A stretch of 39,310 nt of DNA from Desulfobulbaceae bacterium UBA5611 (GCA_002424635.1 DIKT01000049.1:5738-45047); one strand, 5' to 3'; counted from the stretch's first letter, positions 1 to 8,520 are shown. The notes: generated by a model from the letters alone, not told the origin. A program made the numbers and translations.

Positions 1-32
1 GAACAAAAAACCTCATTTTTCAAGATACCCTT
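1..32. repeat. Dispersed intergenic hairpin repeat, copy 1
   Basis: The core AAACCTCATTTTTCAAGATA is followed by CCCTTTA and closely matches copy 2 near 7850, including the trailing ATACCCTTTA. It lies just 3' of the response-regulator gene on the minus strand. There it reads as a weak A/T stem around a TGAGG loop followed by a T run, so it could act as that gene's terminator. The left edge may continue outside the window. Confidence 0.45.
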
Positions 33-73
33 TAGCTATTTTCAAAAAGGCCAAACCATAAACCTGGCCGCCC

Positions 74-1483
74 TTATCCTTCTTGCTTTAAACGCCAGTT
101 CAAGGCCTGCCGGGTGACACCGAGCATCTGGGCCGCAATGGCCTGATTACCCTGAGCACGATTTAAAGCCTCCTGCACCAATAAGCGTCCTGATTCTTTT
201 AATGTCGGTAGCCGGTCAAGCACAGCAAAGGCTGTCTCAAATGGTTGCGCTGTCGGTGCCGGTTCATTACCATGAGCAAACTCATGAATATATGCTTTAA
301 AGGTATCCATGCTCAGGGTATGGCTTTTATGCTTGGACAGGGCATCAAAGACCATCGATTGTAACTCCCGCACATTGCCCGGATAATGATAAGTAGCCAA
401 TAGAATCGGCAGTTCGCTGGGATAGGCAGGCTTTTTCTTTAAGAGTTTCTTGCTGGCATCTTCCAGAAAATGATCGAGCAGGAGAGGTAAATCATCCAAT
501 CTTTCCCGTAAAGGCGGGATATGGATATGGTGGGTGCGCAGCCGGAAAAAAAGATCCCGCCTGAACTTACCAGACTCCTGCAGGGACCCCAGATCCTGAT
601 GTGTTGCAAAAATCATTCTGACATTCGTACTGCGGGCGACATCTGAACCTAATGGATAATATTCACGTTCCTGCAGTAACCTTAATAATTTAATCTGGGC
701 CCCTTGACCCAGATCACCAATCTCATCAAGAAAGAGGCTGCCGTTAGTAGCCGCGGCGATCAACCCTTTTCTACTTAAATCCGCTCCGGTAAAAGCCCCT
801 TTTCGATGCCCGAACAATGTATCACTGAGCATGGTATCATCAAGCCCGGCAATATTAATGGCTACGAATTCTCCGCTTTTTTGACTGAGTCTATGAACAG
901 CTTGCGCAATCAGCTCTTTACCTACCCCGGTTTCACCGGTGATCAGTACCGGTTCACAAGTCTTGGCAATAGCTTCTATATACTGAAACAGGGAATGCAT
1001 AGACGTATTATGGGTGACAATAGCGGAAAAGGCCTCAGGATTTTTCAAGGTATCGCTAAAGAAATGTTCCTTTAAGGAACTATTTTCCCGCCGCAGCATC
1101 CCCATTTCAATTGCCCGTCGCACGCCGGTGGTTAATCGATTCTGCTCTGCCACCTTGGTGAAAAAATCATAGGCTCCCAGCTTCATACAGGACACGGCTG
1201 TTTCCACCTGATCGAGGCCGGTAATAATAATGACGGGAACCTCAGGAAAATCCTTAACTACCTGGGCCAGCAATTCATCACCGGCCAGATGCGGCATGGT
1301 CAGATCAAGAACCAGAACACTAACTTCCTGTTCCTGTAAAATAGCCATGACTTGTCTTGAATCATTACAGGTAATTATGTTTGTAATACCAGCAGAACGG
1401 AGTGTGAGTCCAAAACTATGCAGCCAGGCATTTTCATCATCGACCAGCAACACAGGTAATAATGGATAAAGATTCTTGGTCAT
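74..1483 (-). CDS. NtrC-family sigma-54-dependent response regulator
   Basis: A 469-residue activator of sigma-54 RNA polymerase. The receiver domain (about 8-125) has the acidic pair D15/D16, phosphoacceptor D60 in LDLTMP and a conserved Lys in DFFTK. The AAA+ domain (about 150-390) has Walker A GETGVGKE (183-190), an intact sigma-54-contacting GAFTGA loop (229-234) and Walker B LFLDEIGD (250-257). A Fis-type helix-turn-helix (about 445-466, ending RQALNWRLK) closes the protein. All key residues are present, so it should be a working activator. It follows the histidine kinase gene by 15 bp in the same direction and is surely its partner. The obvious local target is the sigma-54 promoter at 4137-4153, upstream of the rhodanese gene. 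The specific gene name is not recognisable. Confidence 0.95.
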   Translation of the reverse strand: MTKNLYPLLPVLLVDDENAWLHSFGLTLRSAGITNIITCNDSRQVMAILQEQEVSVLVLDLTMPHLAGDELLAQVVKDFPEVPVIIITGLDQVETAVSCMKLGAYDFFTKVAEQNRLTTGVRRAIEMGMLRRENSSLKEHFFSDTLKNPEAFSAIVTHNTSMHSLFQYIEAIAKTCEPVLITGETGVGKELIAQAVHRLSQKSGEFVAINIAGLDDTMLSDTLFGHRKGAFTGADLSRKGLIAAATNGSLFLDEIGDLGQGAQIKLLRLLQEREYYPLGSDVARSTNVRMIFATHQDLGSLQESGKFRRDLFFRLRTHHIHIPPLRERLDDLPLLLDHFLEDASKKLLKKKPAYPSELPILLATYHYPGNVRELQSMVFDALSKHKSHTLSMDTFKAYIHEFAHGNEPAPTAQPFETAFAVLDRLPTLKESGRLLVQEALNRAQGNQAIAAQMLGVTRQALNWRLKQEG

Positions 1484-1498
1484 AATTTAATTTTTCCT

Positions 1499-3820
1499 TT
1501 AGGCAGCCTTACCCATGGCGGGCAGGCTGACAATAACTTCCGTGCCTTGATCCAATACTGAAACAAAATTGATCAGACCATTATGTTCTTTGACAATACC
1601 GGCAGATACGGATAAACCCAGACCCGTTCCTCCGGTATTTCTTTTGGTGGTAAAAAAAGGATCAGTCACCTTGTTCAATACATTCGGGGCGATGCCGCTT
1701 CCCTCATCACGAATGATAACCTCAACTCCATCTGATTCTCTGTTATATCTGGTGACCACCATAATAGCCCGGCCGCTTTCTCCCAAGGCCTCGCAACTAT
1801 TCTGAATAAGATTAATGACAACCTGCACCAGACGCTGCCTGTTGCCCCATATCGGCGGCAAATCTTCATCATAGGTAGTAGTGAAATTTTTGGTCGCTCG
1901 GTGAATACTATTCATCGTCAACCGGACACCGGACTGCACCACATCATTCATATCGACCTGAACGAGCTGACCGCTGGTCTCTACCCTGGCATAATCTTTT
2001 AAATCAACTACAATCTGCCTGATCCGGGCCGCACTTTCTTCAAGCTCAGCACAGACTCTCGGCAACTGCTGGCGCATTTCCGTATAATCAACGCCAGCGA
2101 CAATAAAATCACCATTCTCTTGATAAAACTCATCAAGGATTGGTTTGACATTTTCCCAGGCCCGGGCCAGCACAGGAAGATTTAACAAGGCAATTGAATT
2201 AGGATTATTGATTTCATGGGCGACACCGGACACCAGTAAACCCAGGGAGATCATTTTATCGGCGTGCTGCAGCTGCTGTTGTTGTTTCCGGGCCAGATCC
2301 TCACTCTTTTTTCGTTCCGTCACATCTCTGACAATCCAGATAGCATGCCATTTATTCCGAATACGGGTAGAAGAGAGTGATAATTCGACGAGCACCTGGT
2401 TGCCATTTCTGTTTCTAGCCACCAGCTCTACGGTATGCGCGAAATCGCCATTTATTTTTTGTCCATCAAGCCCTTGCATAATATGACTTTCACCCTCACG
2501 ACGAGCATCAATTAATTGATGAATGGGACTCCCCATGGCCTCTTCACTGCTGAAGCCGAAAATTGTTGCCGCCGCCTCATTCCAATAAGCAACATTTCCT
2601 TCGTGATCCATGAGAATGATGCCATCCAGGGCCGAGGCCGTAAGATTTCGGAATTTATCCTCACTTTCCCGGAGCGCATCTTCAGCAATCATGCCGGCTT
2701 CTCTGGTATCAGTATAACGATTGGCAAATGATGTGAGATCCGCCCCCAGGCTTTTAAGCTCGACCGGGCCCTGCCAGTCAAAAACCACTCTTTTTTCATT
2801 ATTGATAATATTATCAAGCCCGAGCAGCAGATCCTTCTGGATGGTATCAATTTTTGTGGTAATCCAGGTCGCGGTGAAAAAAACCAACAGCGACATCACG
2901 CAAATAACGACCACGACATTAAACATCAAACTGAACTTCCAGGATTTCATGGCGCTTTCGTCAACTACGGAACCCACCCACATCATCGCCTGCTTTTCGG
3001 CATGAAAGATAAGCGGCATCCAGGCAATTTTGTCATGATTTTTATCTTTCAGAATCAAAGGCTCACCCTTCCGTCCGTCACTCTTCAGACCTGGAAATTC
3101 CTCAAAGGCATTACAATTTTCTATACCGGTGATGCCTTCATAGATCTGCCCGGCTGGTACATCAAACTGGGAACCTTTAAGATATTTTCCTTCTTCCGTC
3201 ACCCATAGCGAATTTTTAATATTGCCAAGAAAAGCAGACATATCAACCCGCATCATGATAACACCAGCCGCCGGTTGCCCCAACTCATTCACTGCCGACA
3301 GCATGATCATGGTATACTTATCCGGTCCTGTCAGGCCCAAGGGGTCACTGTGCTCATCGACCAGAGTCACAAAAATATCATTTCCTTTTAAGTCCAGCGC
3401 TTCCTGCAACATAGGACCAACCAGACTTTCATTGCTGGCTTCATCAATAATAAGCTTACCTTCGATACGGGAAAACCCTAAGGCTTCACGGCCGGCTATA
3501 TCAAAAAGAAAAAAACTACTGATCGGCTCATCAAATATAAACCAGGTAATAAAAAGGTCAGCCAAAGCCTGCCGGTCGCCAGTATGGTTAACCACTGCTA
3601 AAGTTGCCGGTAATGTGGCCGTATGAAGAAGACTTTTCTTGAGACAACGAATCCGGGCATTTAATTTGGCAAAGTCCACCTGCGACCTCGCTTGGGTTTC
3701 AAGCTCAGCGGCATGCTCCAAGCGTTCAATAGTCTTCGGTAGATTCAAGGTTACCAGAAAGAAAATAGGCACTAACCCCAATATGATTACTGTCAAAAAA
3801 ATGAAGCATCTGAGTTTCAT
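1499..3820 (-). CDS. Membrane-bound PAS sensor histidine kinase
   Basis: A 773-residue sensor kinase. An N-terminal membrane segment (about 5-25) and a second one (about 297-320, VVVVICVMSLLVFF) enclose a periplasmic region of about 270 residues that resembles Cache-type sensing domains. The cytoplasmic part has a linker, a PAS domain (about 390-505, with GIILMDHEGNVAYWNEAA), a HisKA segment with the phospho-acceptor His in GVAHEINNPNS, and a HATPase domain with N-box NLIQNSCEA, GSGIAP, FFTTK and GTGLGLS. It lies first in a two-gene unit with the sigma-54 activator and is divergent from the selenocysteine rhodanese gene. The signal is not readable from sequence; a sulfur compound is a context-based guess. 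No strong Shine-Dalgarno precedes the chosen ATG. Confidence 0.93.
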   Translation of the reverse strand: MKLRCFIFLTVIILGLVPIFFLVTLNLPKTIERLEHAAELETQARSQVDFAKLNARIRCLKKSLLHTATLPATLAVVNHTGDRQALADLFITWFIFDEPISSFFLFDIAGREALGFSRIEGKLIIDEASNESLVGPMLQEALDLKGNDIFVTLVDEHSDPLGLTGPDKYTMIMLSAVNELGQPAAGVIMMRVDMSAFLGNIKNSLWVTEEGKYLKGSQFDVPAGQIYEGITGIENCNAFEEFPGLKSDGRKGEPLILKDKNHDKIAWMPLIFHAEKQAMMWVGSVVDESAMKSWKFSLMFNVVVVICVMSLLVFFTATWITTKIDTIQKDLLLGLDNIINNEKRVVFDWQGPVELKSLGADLTSFANRYTDTREAGMIAEDALRESEDKFRNLTASALDGIILMDHEGNVAYWNEAAATIFGFSSEEAMGSPIHQLIDARREGESHIMQGLDGQKINGDFAHTVELVARNRNGNQVLVELSLSSTRIRNKWHAIWIVRDVTERKKSEDLARKQQQQLQHADKMISLGLLVSGVAHEINNPNSIALLNLPVLARAWENVKPILDEFYQENGDFIVAGVDYTEMRQQLPRVCAELEESAARIRQIVVDLKDYARVETSGQLVQVDMNDVVQSGVRLTMNSIHRATKNFTTTYDEDLPPIWGNRQRLVQVVINLIQNSCEALGESGRAIMVVTRYNRESDGVEVIIRDEGSGIAPNVLNKVTDPFFTTKRNTGGTGLGLSVSAGIVKEHNGLINFVSVLDQGTEVIVSLPAMGKAA

Positions 3821-4246
3821 GATTTTTTATGAGAAAGTAAATTAATGTTATATACTGGTAGCATATTTTTTTTGCCGCTCACTTTTTTTGCAAATAAATT
3901 TGCTTCAGGAAGAAACAGTTTATCTGTAGAGATAAATCAATGTAGCCAAAGACGTATACAGATGATATAACAGTAATTAATTCAAGTAATTTTACTAAAT
4001 AACTTGGTAATCGATATTAATTACCATTTATTTATTTAACTTAAATATCGTTATTTTGCACCTGTTATATCAGGCCGGACGAGGCGTAATCATTTATTTA
4101 TAAAGTAAATTCAAATATTTATAAAAAAAAAATTTCTTGGCACATGAAATGCATTTAACTTATCAATATTAACGGTTCAATCCAGTTCAGGTCATCTGAA
4201 TTTTAAGGAATGAACCTAACTTATCTAAGCGCCTTTGGAGGGCTGT
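3821..4246. promoter_or_regulatory. AT-rich divergent control region with multiple dyads
   Basis: This gene-free spacer separates the two-component genes from the rhodanese gene. It holds a perfect palindrome GCAAAT-AA-ATTTGC (3890-3903), a 7-bp dyad TGGTAAT / ATTACCA with an 8-nt spacer (4005-4026), and an 11-bp inverted pair TGATATAACAG (3963-3973) and CTGTTATATCA (4062-4072) placed almost symmetrically about that dyad. A related TGTTATATACTG lies at 3846-3857. The sites lie about 90-200 bp upstream of the predicted sigma-54 start, the usual place for NtrC-type enhancer sites. Which dyad the local activator binds is not decided by sequence alone. Confidence 0.6.
4137..4153 (+). promoter_or_regulatory. 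Sigma-54 (-24/-12) promoter
   Basis: TTGGCACATGAAATGCA has the invariant GG (4139-4140) and GC (4151-4152) exactly 12 bases apart. It matches TGGCAC-N5-TTGCA with one mismatch in the -12 block. Transcription would begin near 4164, leaving an untranslated leader of about 80 nt before the ATG at 4247. A sigma-54 activator gene lies divergently next door, which supports the call. Confidence 0.75.
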
Positions 4247-5578
4247 ATGCAAAAAAAGCTGATTAAATTTATTCCACTCCTGATCATGACATCCTTTTTA
4301 GCCACAGGATGTACCAAGAGCGGTACCACTGTAGCTAAATTAATTCCTCAAACCGGTACATCCAGTACCTCAAGATTGACAGTGCGAACTGAGGCGCCTG
4401 TCTATATAGGAAGCGTCAAAGATGTGTCCAAAAAAGCCAAAGTAATTTCCATTGAAGTAGGAAAAGGAGAGGCTGCCAAAACTGTTCTGGTTAAATTTGA
4501 TGACAAAACCACAGGTGTTGAGCATGCAGTCGCCGGCCATGCCTCTATCATTAATTATGAGATGCGAGCTGGTGAACCTTGGGCCACCGTTATCAAACCA
4601 AAACTGGCCAAACTGCCGGATGGGGTAACCGAGCTTAAAACGGCTGACCTGAAGGCCATGCTCGATAAAGAAGTACAGTTGACACTAATTGACTCCCGGC
4701 CACCAAAAAGTGCTTCCCAATCCAGCCTGCCTGGTGCCATCAACATTCCAGTTGATGAATTCAAAAATTTAGCCAGCAAACTCCCGGCCAACAAGGATGA
4801 ATTGCTGGTCTTTTTCTGCGGAGGGCCCACGTGAGGTATGTCCACTGATTCCGCCGGTCAGGCGAAAAAAATGGGCTACAAGAACATTAATGTCTATCTG
4901 GAAGGTGAACCAGCATGGGCTAAGGCTGGTTATCCAACCTATGCCTCCAAAGAATTTATCAACAAAGGCAATATCGTACTTATTGATCTCCGCTCGGCCG
5001 AGAAATCAGCCGCCGGACGTATCCCCAGATCAGTAACCATTCCGTATGCCACACTGCAGGATAATGTGGAAAACTTTCCCGTAAAGGCCCCTTTTGTTCT
5101 TTATAGCGACAATAACGAGGAGGCCTTAAAGGCCCTGAAAGATCTGCGGGAAGAAGGATTTAAAAAAGTTTCATTGGTGCCGGGCAATCTCGATGGCTGG
5201 ATTAAGGCCGGCGGTGAAACCACCAGCGATCCCATGGTCAGCAATATAACCTGGAAACGGCAGATGGAAAAAGGAGAGGTCTCCGTTGCCGATTTTCTCA
5301 AGGTTGACAAAGGTACAGCAACTGACGCTGTGATTCTTGATGTGCGGACTCCAGATGAAAGCGCCTCCGGCAAGTTTCAAAATGCTATTTCCATTCCTCT
5401 GGATCAGGTGGGAAGCCGTAAGGGTGAACTACCTAAGGATAAAAAGATTTATATTCATTGTACCACCGGGGCACGGGCAGAAATGGCTGCCAAGGAATTG
5501 AACAAAAATGGTTACAACGCCTTTTCACTGATTGGTGATGTTACCTGCCAAGGCAACGACTGTACTATAGCAGACTAG
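4247..5578 (+). CDS. Triple-rhodanese lipoprotein, predicted selenoprotein (UGA-encoded Sec196)
   Basis: Read through the in-frame TGA at 4832-4834, this is one 443-residue protein. ATG 4247 is chosen because GGAGGG lies at 4237-4242. A lipoprotein signal (lipobox-like LATGC, Cys22) predicts export and membrane anchoring. A small beta-rich region (about 45-120) follows. Rhodanese domain 1 (about 120-228) reads FFCGGPT-Sec-GMSTDSAG, with Sec at the position of the catalytic Cys, and continues with the typical MGYKNINVYLEGEPAW tail. Domain 2 (about 232-322) has no catalytic Cys (LYSDNNEE) and looks structural. Domain 3 (about 334-432) has a normal loop HCTTGAR with Cys405. The tail carries a CX4C pair (Cys434, Cys439). 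The likely role is extracytoplasmic sulfur or persulfide transfer; the substrate is unknown. A sigma-54 promoter precedes it and a strong terminator follows. A nonsense mutation is the alternative, but both halves are intact and in the same frame. Confidence 0.85.
4832..4834 (+). other. Predicted selenocysteine codon (UGA)
   Basis: The TGA is in frame with uninterrupted coding on both sides and replaces the catalytic Cys codon of a rhodanese loop. The next in-frame ATG, at 4838, has no useful Shine-Dalgarno and would begin a protein in the middle of a rhodanese domain. Automatic callers would split the gene here. Confidence 0.83.
4840..4876 (+). promoter_or_regulatory. Candidate bacterial SECIS hairpin
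   Basis: CTGA (4845-4848) pairs with TCAG (4858-4861), with up to two further G-U pairs, around a short loop that contains G4853, about 19 nt after the UGA. A lower stem GTCCA (4840-4844) / TGGGC (4872-4876) is possible with a 3' bulge. Bacterial SECIS elements lie directly 3' of the UGA inside the coding region, with a G in the loop, so position and layout fit. The fold was judged by eye only. Confidence 0.45.
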
Positions 5579-5675
5579 CATTGATCTAAAAATCACACGA
5601 CATCAGTGATGCCTTGTAGTGGATGTTTCGTAGCATATAAAGACATTAAATAAGCGTAATTTTCTTTCTTCACCA

Positions 5676-5715
5676 GGGAAGGGCCTACTTATAGTAGACC
5701 CTTCCCTTTTTTTTT
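5676..5715 (+). terminator. Rho-independent terminator of the rhodanese gene
   Basis: The 8-bp arms GGGAAGGG (5676-5683) and CCCTTCCC (5699-5706) extend after one mismatch by CTACT / AGTAG around a TAT loop, and nine T residues follow. It insulates the rhodanese gene from ettA downstream. Confidence 0.93.
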
Positions 5716-5788
5716 ATTCCAGAGTATTCTTTAAATCTTTTTTAGAGTCATTTTCTTCATTTCTTCACTTTCCAGACAGGTATTTATC

Positions 5789-7474
5789 ATGAGTACAGAT
5801 GACAAAAAGATTATCTATTCGATGATCAAGGTAAGCAAATATTACGACAATAAACCTATTCTCAAGGATATCTCTCTTTCTTATTTTTACGGGGCCAAGA
5901 TCGGGGTCCTGGGTCTGAACGGTTCCGGTAAAAGTACCCTGCTGCGTATCCTGGCCGGTCTTGATACCGACTTTAACGGTGAGACTATTCTCGCGCCAGG
6001 TCTCACCATTGACTATCTTGAACAGGAGCCCCAGCTTGACCCTGACAAGACCATTCGCCAGATTGTCGAGGAAGGAGTACAGTCTACCGTGGACCTGCTG
6101 CAGGAATTTAACGTCATCAATGAAAAATTTGCCGAACCGATGAGTGATGATGAAATGCAGGCCCTTATTGATCGCCAGGGCGAGGTCCAGGATAAGCTGG
6201 ATACCTTGAACGCCTGGGATCTGGACAGCAAACTGGAAATGGCGATGGACGCCCTGCGCTGTCCTGCACCAGACACCCTGTGCGGGATCCTTTCCGGTGG
6301 GGAAAAAAGAAGGGTCGCCCTCTGCCGTATACTCCTGAAACAGCCTGACGTCCTCTTGCTCGACGAGCCCACCAATCATCTCGATGCCGAATCTATCTCC
6401 TGGTTGGAACAGCACCTGCAGCAATATGCCGGCACCATTATTGCCGTCACCCATGACCGTTACTTTCTCGACAATGTCGCCGGCTGGATTCTGGAGCTTG
6501 ACCGCGGCATCGGTATTCCTTGGAAGGGCAATTATTCCTCCTGGATGGAGCAAAAAGAAAGACGGCTGGCAACGGAAGAAAAATCAGAAAGTGAACGTCG
6601 GCGGACCCTGCAACGAGAGCTTGAGTGGATCAAGATGTCAGCCAAGGGCAGGCGAACAAAATCAAAGGCCAGGATCAGTTCCTATGAACAACTGCTGAAC
6701 CAGGAGACCGAAAAACTGGCTCACGATCTGCAAATCTTTATTCCGCCCGGACCACGCCTGGGCAAGGTGGTGATCGAGGCGGAACATGTACGTAAGGCCT
6801 TAGGTGACAAACTGCTCGTTGAAGATCTTAATTTCAACCTGCCGGCCGGTGGTATCGTCGGCATAATCGGCCCCAACGGAGCAGGCAAGTCTACCCTCTT
6901 TAAGATGATCACCGGCGAGGTTACTCCCGATGCGGGCACCATCCGGTTGGGTGAGACCGTCAAGCTCGGCTATGTGGATCAGAACCGTGATACCCTTAAT
7001 CCGGAGCAAACGATCTGGGAGGCTATTTCCGAAGGTCAGGAAACGGTCTGGCTCGGCACCAAAGAAATAAATTCCCGGGCCTACGTCGGCAAATTCAATT
7101 TTTCAGGCGCTGCCCAGCAAAAAAAGGTGGGACTGCTCTCCGGCGGTCAGCGTAACCGCGTCCATCTGGCCCGCATGCTCAAAGAGGGCGGTAATGTCCT
7201 GCTCCTTGATGAGCCGACCAACGATCTGGATGTCAATACCATGCAGGCCCTGGAAGAAGCCCTGATCAATTTCGGTGGCTGCGCCGTGGTCATCAGTCAT
7301 GACCGCTGGTTTCTCGACCGAATCGCCACCCATATTCTCGCCTTTGAAGGTGATTCCCAGGTGGTCTGGTTTGAAGGAAATTACTCTGATTATGAAAAAG
7401 ATCGCAGGTCACGTCTGGGAGCGGCGGCCGACCAGCCGCACCGCATCAAATATCGGCAATTGACCCGGCAATAA
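5789..7474 (+). CDS. ettA: Energy-dependent translational throttle protein EttA (ABC-F ATPase)
   Basis: A 561-residue ABC-F protein, close to the 555 residues of E. coli EttA. ABC-F proteins have two nucleotide-binding domains and no membrane segments; EttA binds the ribosomal E site and links early elongation to the ATP/ADP ratio. ABC 1 has Walker A GLNGSGKSTLL, signature LSGGEKRRVALCR and Walker B VLLLDEPTNHLD. The charged linker (about 250-320, rich in Lys, Arg and Glu) follows. ABC 2 has GPNGAGKSTLFK, LSGGQRNRVHLARML and LLLDEPTNDLD. The N-terminal block ISLSYFYGAKIGVLGLNG is characteristic of EttA. The Shine-Dalgarno is weak (AGG before the ATG). The gene ends 5 bp from the convergent HPt gene. 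Confidence 0.95.
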   Translation: MSTDDKKIIYSMIKVSKYYDNKPILKDISLSYFYGAKIGVLGLNGSGKSTLLRILAGLDTDFNGETILAPGLTIDYLEQEPQLDPDKTIRQIVEEGVQSTVDLLQEFNVINEKFAEPMSDDEMQALIDRQGEVQDKLDTLNAWDLDSKLEMAMDALRCPAPDTLCGILSGGEKRRVALCRILLKQPDVLLLDEPTNHLDAESISWLEQHLQQYAGTIIAVTHDRYFLDNVAGWILELDRGIGIPWKGNYSSWMEQKERRLATEEKSESERRRTLQRELEWIKMSAKGRRTKSKARISSYEQLLNQETEKLAHDLQIFIPPGPRLGKVVIEAEHVRKALGDKLLVEDLNFNLPAGGIVGIIGPNGAGKSTLFKMITGEVTPDAGTIRLGETVKLGYVDQNRDTLNPEQTIWEAISEGQETVWLGTKEINSRAYVGKFNFSGAAQQKKVGLLSGGQRNRVHLARMLKEGGNVLLLDEPTNDLDVNTMQALEEALINFGGCAVVISHDRWFLDRIATHILAFEGDSQVVWFEGNYSDYEKDRRSRLGAAADQPHRIKYRQLTRQ

Positions 7475-7479
7475 TGATT

Positions 7480-7803
7480 TTAGAGTTCCCGCAGTTGCGT
7501 CAGTAAGCTGTCAAGCTGCGGGAGCTTTTCTCTGGCCACATCTAGTGAGCCGTCACGGCAGTCCTGCTCAATCAGCATGGCCACGTCTCTTATCGCCTCT
7601 AATCCAAGGCTGGCCGCTGCTCCTTTTAAGGAATGAGCTGCACCTCTGGCTGCAATAGGATCATCTGTTTCTATGGCCCTCAACAGAAGAGCCAAGTCCG
7701 AGGCCGAGGAATCCTGAAAGATTGCCAGCAACTCCTCAAGCAGCTCTTGATCATGGTCCACCTGGCCCAAGGCAAATTCTTTATTCCAAAATAATTCGCT
7801 CAT
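7480..7803 (-). CDS. HPt (histidine phosphotransfer) domain protein
   Basis: A 107-residue single-domain phosphotransfer protein with the conserved phospho-acceptor motif AAHSLKGAAASLG in a four-helix HPt layout. Such proteins shuttle phosphate between hybrid kinases and response regulators. ATG 7803 is preferred over an upstream in-frame TTG (7827) because AGGGAGAGG lies just before it. No kinase gene is adjacent, so its partner is unknown; the window's nearest candidates are the hybrid CheA and the PAS kinase. It lies downstream of tsaC on the same strand and converges tightly with ettA. Confidence 0.88.
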   Translation of the reverse strand: MSELFWNKEFALGQVDHDQELLEELLAIFQDSSASDLALLLRAIETDDPIAARGAAHSLKGAAASLGLEAIRDVAMLIEQDCRDGSLDVAREKLPQLDSLLTQLREL

Positions 7804-7845
7804 TTTCTGCCTCTCCCTCTTGCTCAATCCTTAACTTTACAATCA

Positions 7846-7879
7846 GCGAAAATCCTCATTTTTGCAAAATACCCTTTAA
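7846..7879. repeat. Dispersed intergenic hairpin repeat, copy 2
   Basis: GCGAAAA (7846-7852) and TTTTTGC (7859-7865) form a stem with one G-U pair around the loop TCCTCA, followed by AAAATACCCTTTAA as in copy 1. It overlaps the stop codon of tsaC and lies in the leader of the HPt gene on the minus strand. Confidence 0.5.
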
Positions 7880-8520
7880 CCTTTTCCGCCTGCAACTAAA
7901 GAAGAAAAATCAATAACCCCGGCCCTTATTAACTCTAACTGTCCCTGCGCTATACCAACGACCGTTGAGCTCATGCCTCCCGGGGTTTGGCCGCCATCGA
8001 GGATATAGGAAACCCCGGCACCAAAAAACTGCTGCACCTCAGCGGCCGTACGGGCAGCTGGCCTCCCTGACAGATTAGCACTAGTCGCAGTCAGCGGTCG
8101 GCCCCATAATTGGCCGAAGTCCCTGGCCACGGCATGTGATGAAATCCTGACGCCAATACCTCTGCCATCCGTCCCGGTCAGCGCAGTGGAAAGGGTGGCA
8201 AGAGCCGGGAAAACCAAGGTCAAGGGACCAGGCCAGTATAACTGCATAAGCGGTCTGTACAGATCAGGAATCGAACTTGCCAGACCGGCCAGCTGATTTT
8301 CAGACTGAATAAGAACCAGAATCGGCTTGTGCACGGGGCGTCCTTTCAATTTGAACAGCTCAGACAAGGCCTGTTCATTAAAGGGATCAACGGCGAGACC
8401 ATAAAAAGTCTCTGTGGGGAAGGCGACAATACCTCCCTGCTCAAGCACTAAAACAGCCTTTTTTACTTCCTCAGCCAAAGGTTTATTCAGCAAAGCCGGG
8501 CCGGAAACATTAACCTTCAA
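7876..8520 (-). CDS. tsaC: L-threonylcarbamoyladenylate synthase (TsaC/YrdC/Sua5 family)
   Basis: Makes threonylcarbamoyl-AMP from threonine, bicarbonate and ATP, the first step of the t6A37 tRNA modification. The YrdC fold is recognised by GGIVAFPTETFYGLAVDP, the KGRP..KPILVLI segment, and the RPLTATSANLSGRPA motif near the C terminus. At about 214 residues it is the short form without a Sua5 C-terminal domain. The start is uncertain: no in-frame ATG exists before the conserved region, and TTG 8520, preceded by GGAGCAGGCAGG, is preferred over TTG 8541. It overlaps the end of purD-purE by a few bases, which suggests translational coupling. Confidence 0.9.
   Translation of the reverse strand: MKVNVSGPALLNKPLAEEVKKAVLVLEQGGIVAFPTETFYGLAVDPFNEQALSELFKLKGRPVHKPILVLIQSENQLAGLASSIPDLYRPLMQLYWPGPLTLVFPALATLSTALTGTDGRGIGVRISSHAVARDFGQLWGRPLTATSANLSGRPAARTAAEVQQFFGAGVSYILDGGQTPGGMSSTVVGIAQGQLELIRAGVIDFSSLVAGGKG

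Noticed and set aside
4832..4846. Reading the rhodanese locus as two genes or as a nonsense-mutated pseudogene
   Set aside because: Both sides stay open in the same frame, domain content is continuous across the TGA, no ribosome site serves the second ATG, and the TGA sits at the catalytic Cys. Selenocysteine explains all of this better.
5765..6553. 262-codon open frame on the minus strand
   Set aside because: It is antisense to the conserved first ABC domain of ettA and has no recognisable domain; it is a shadow frame.
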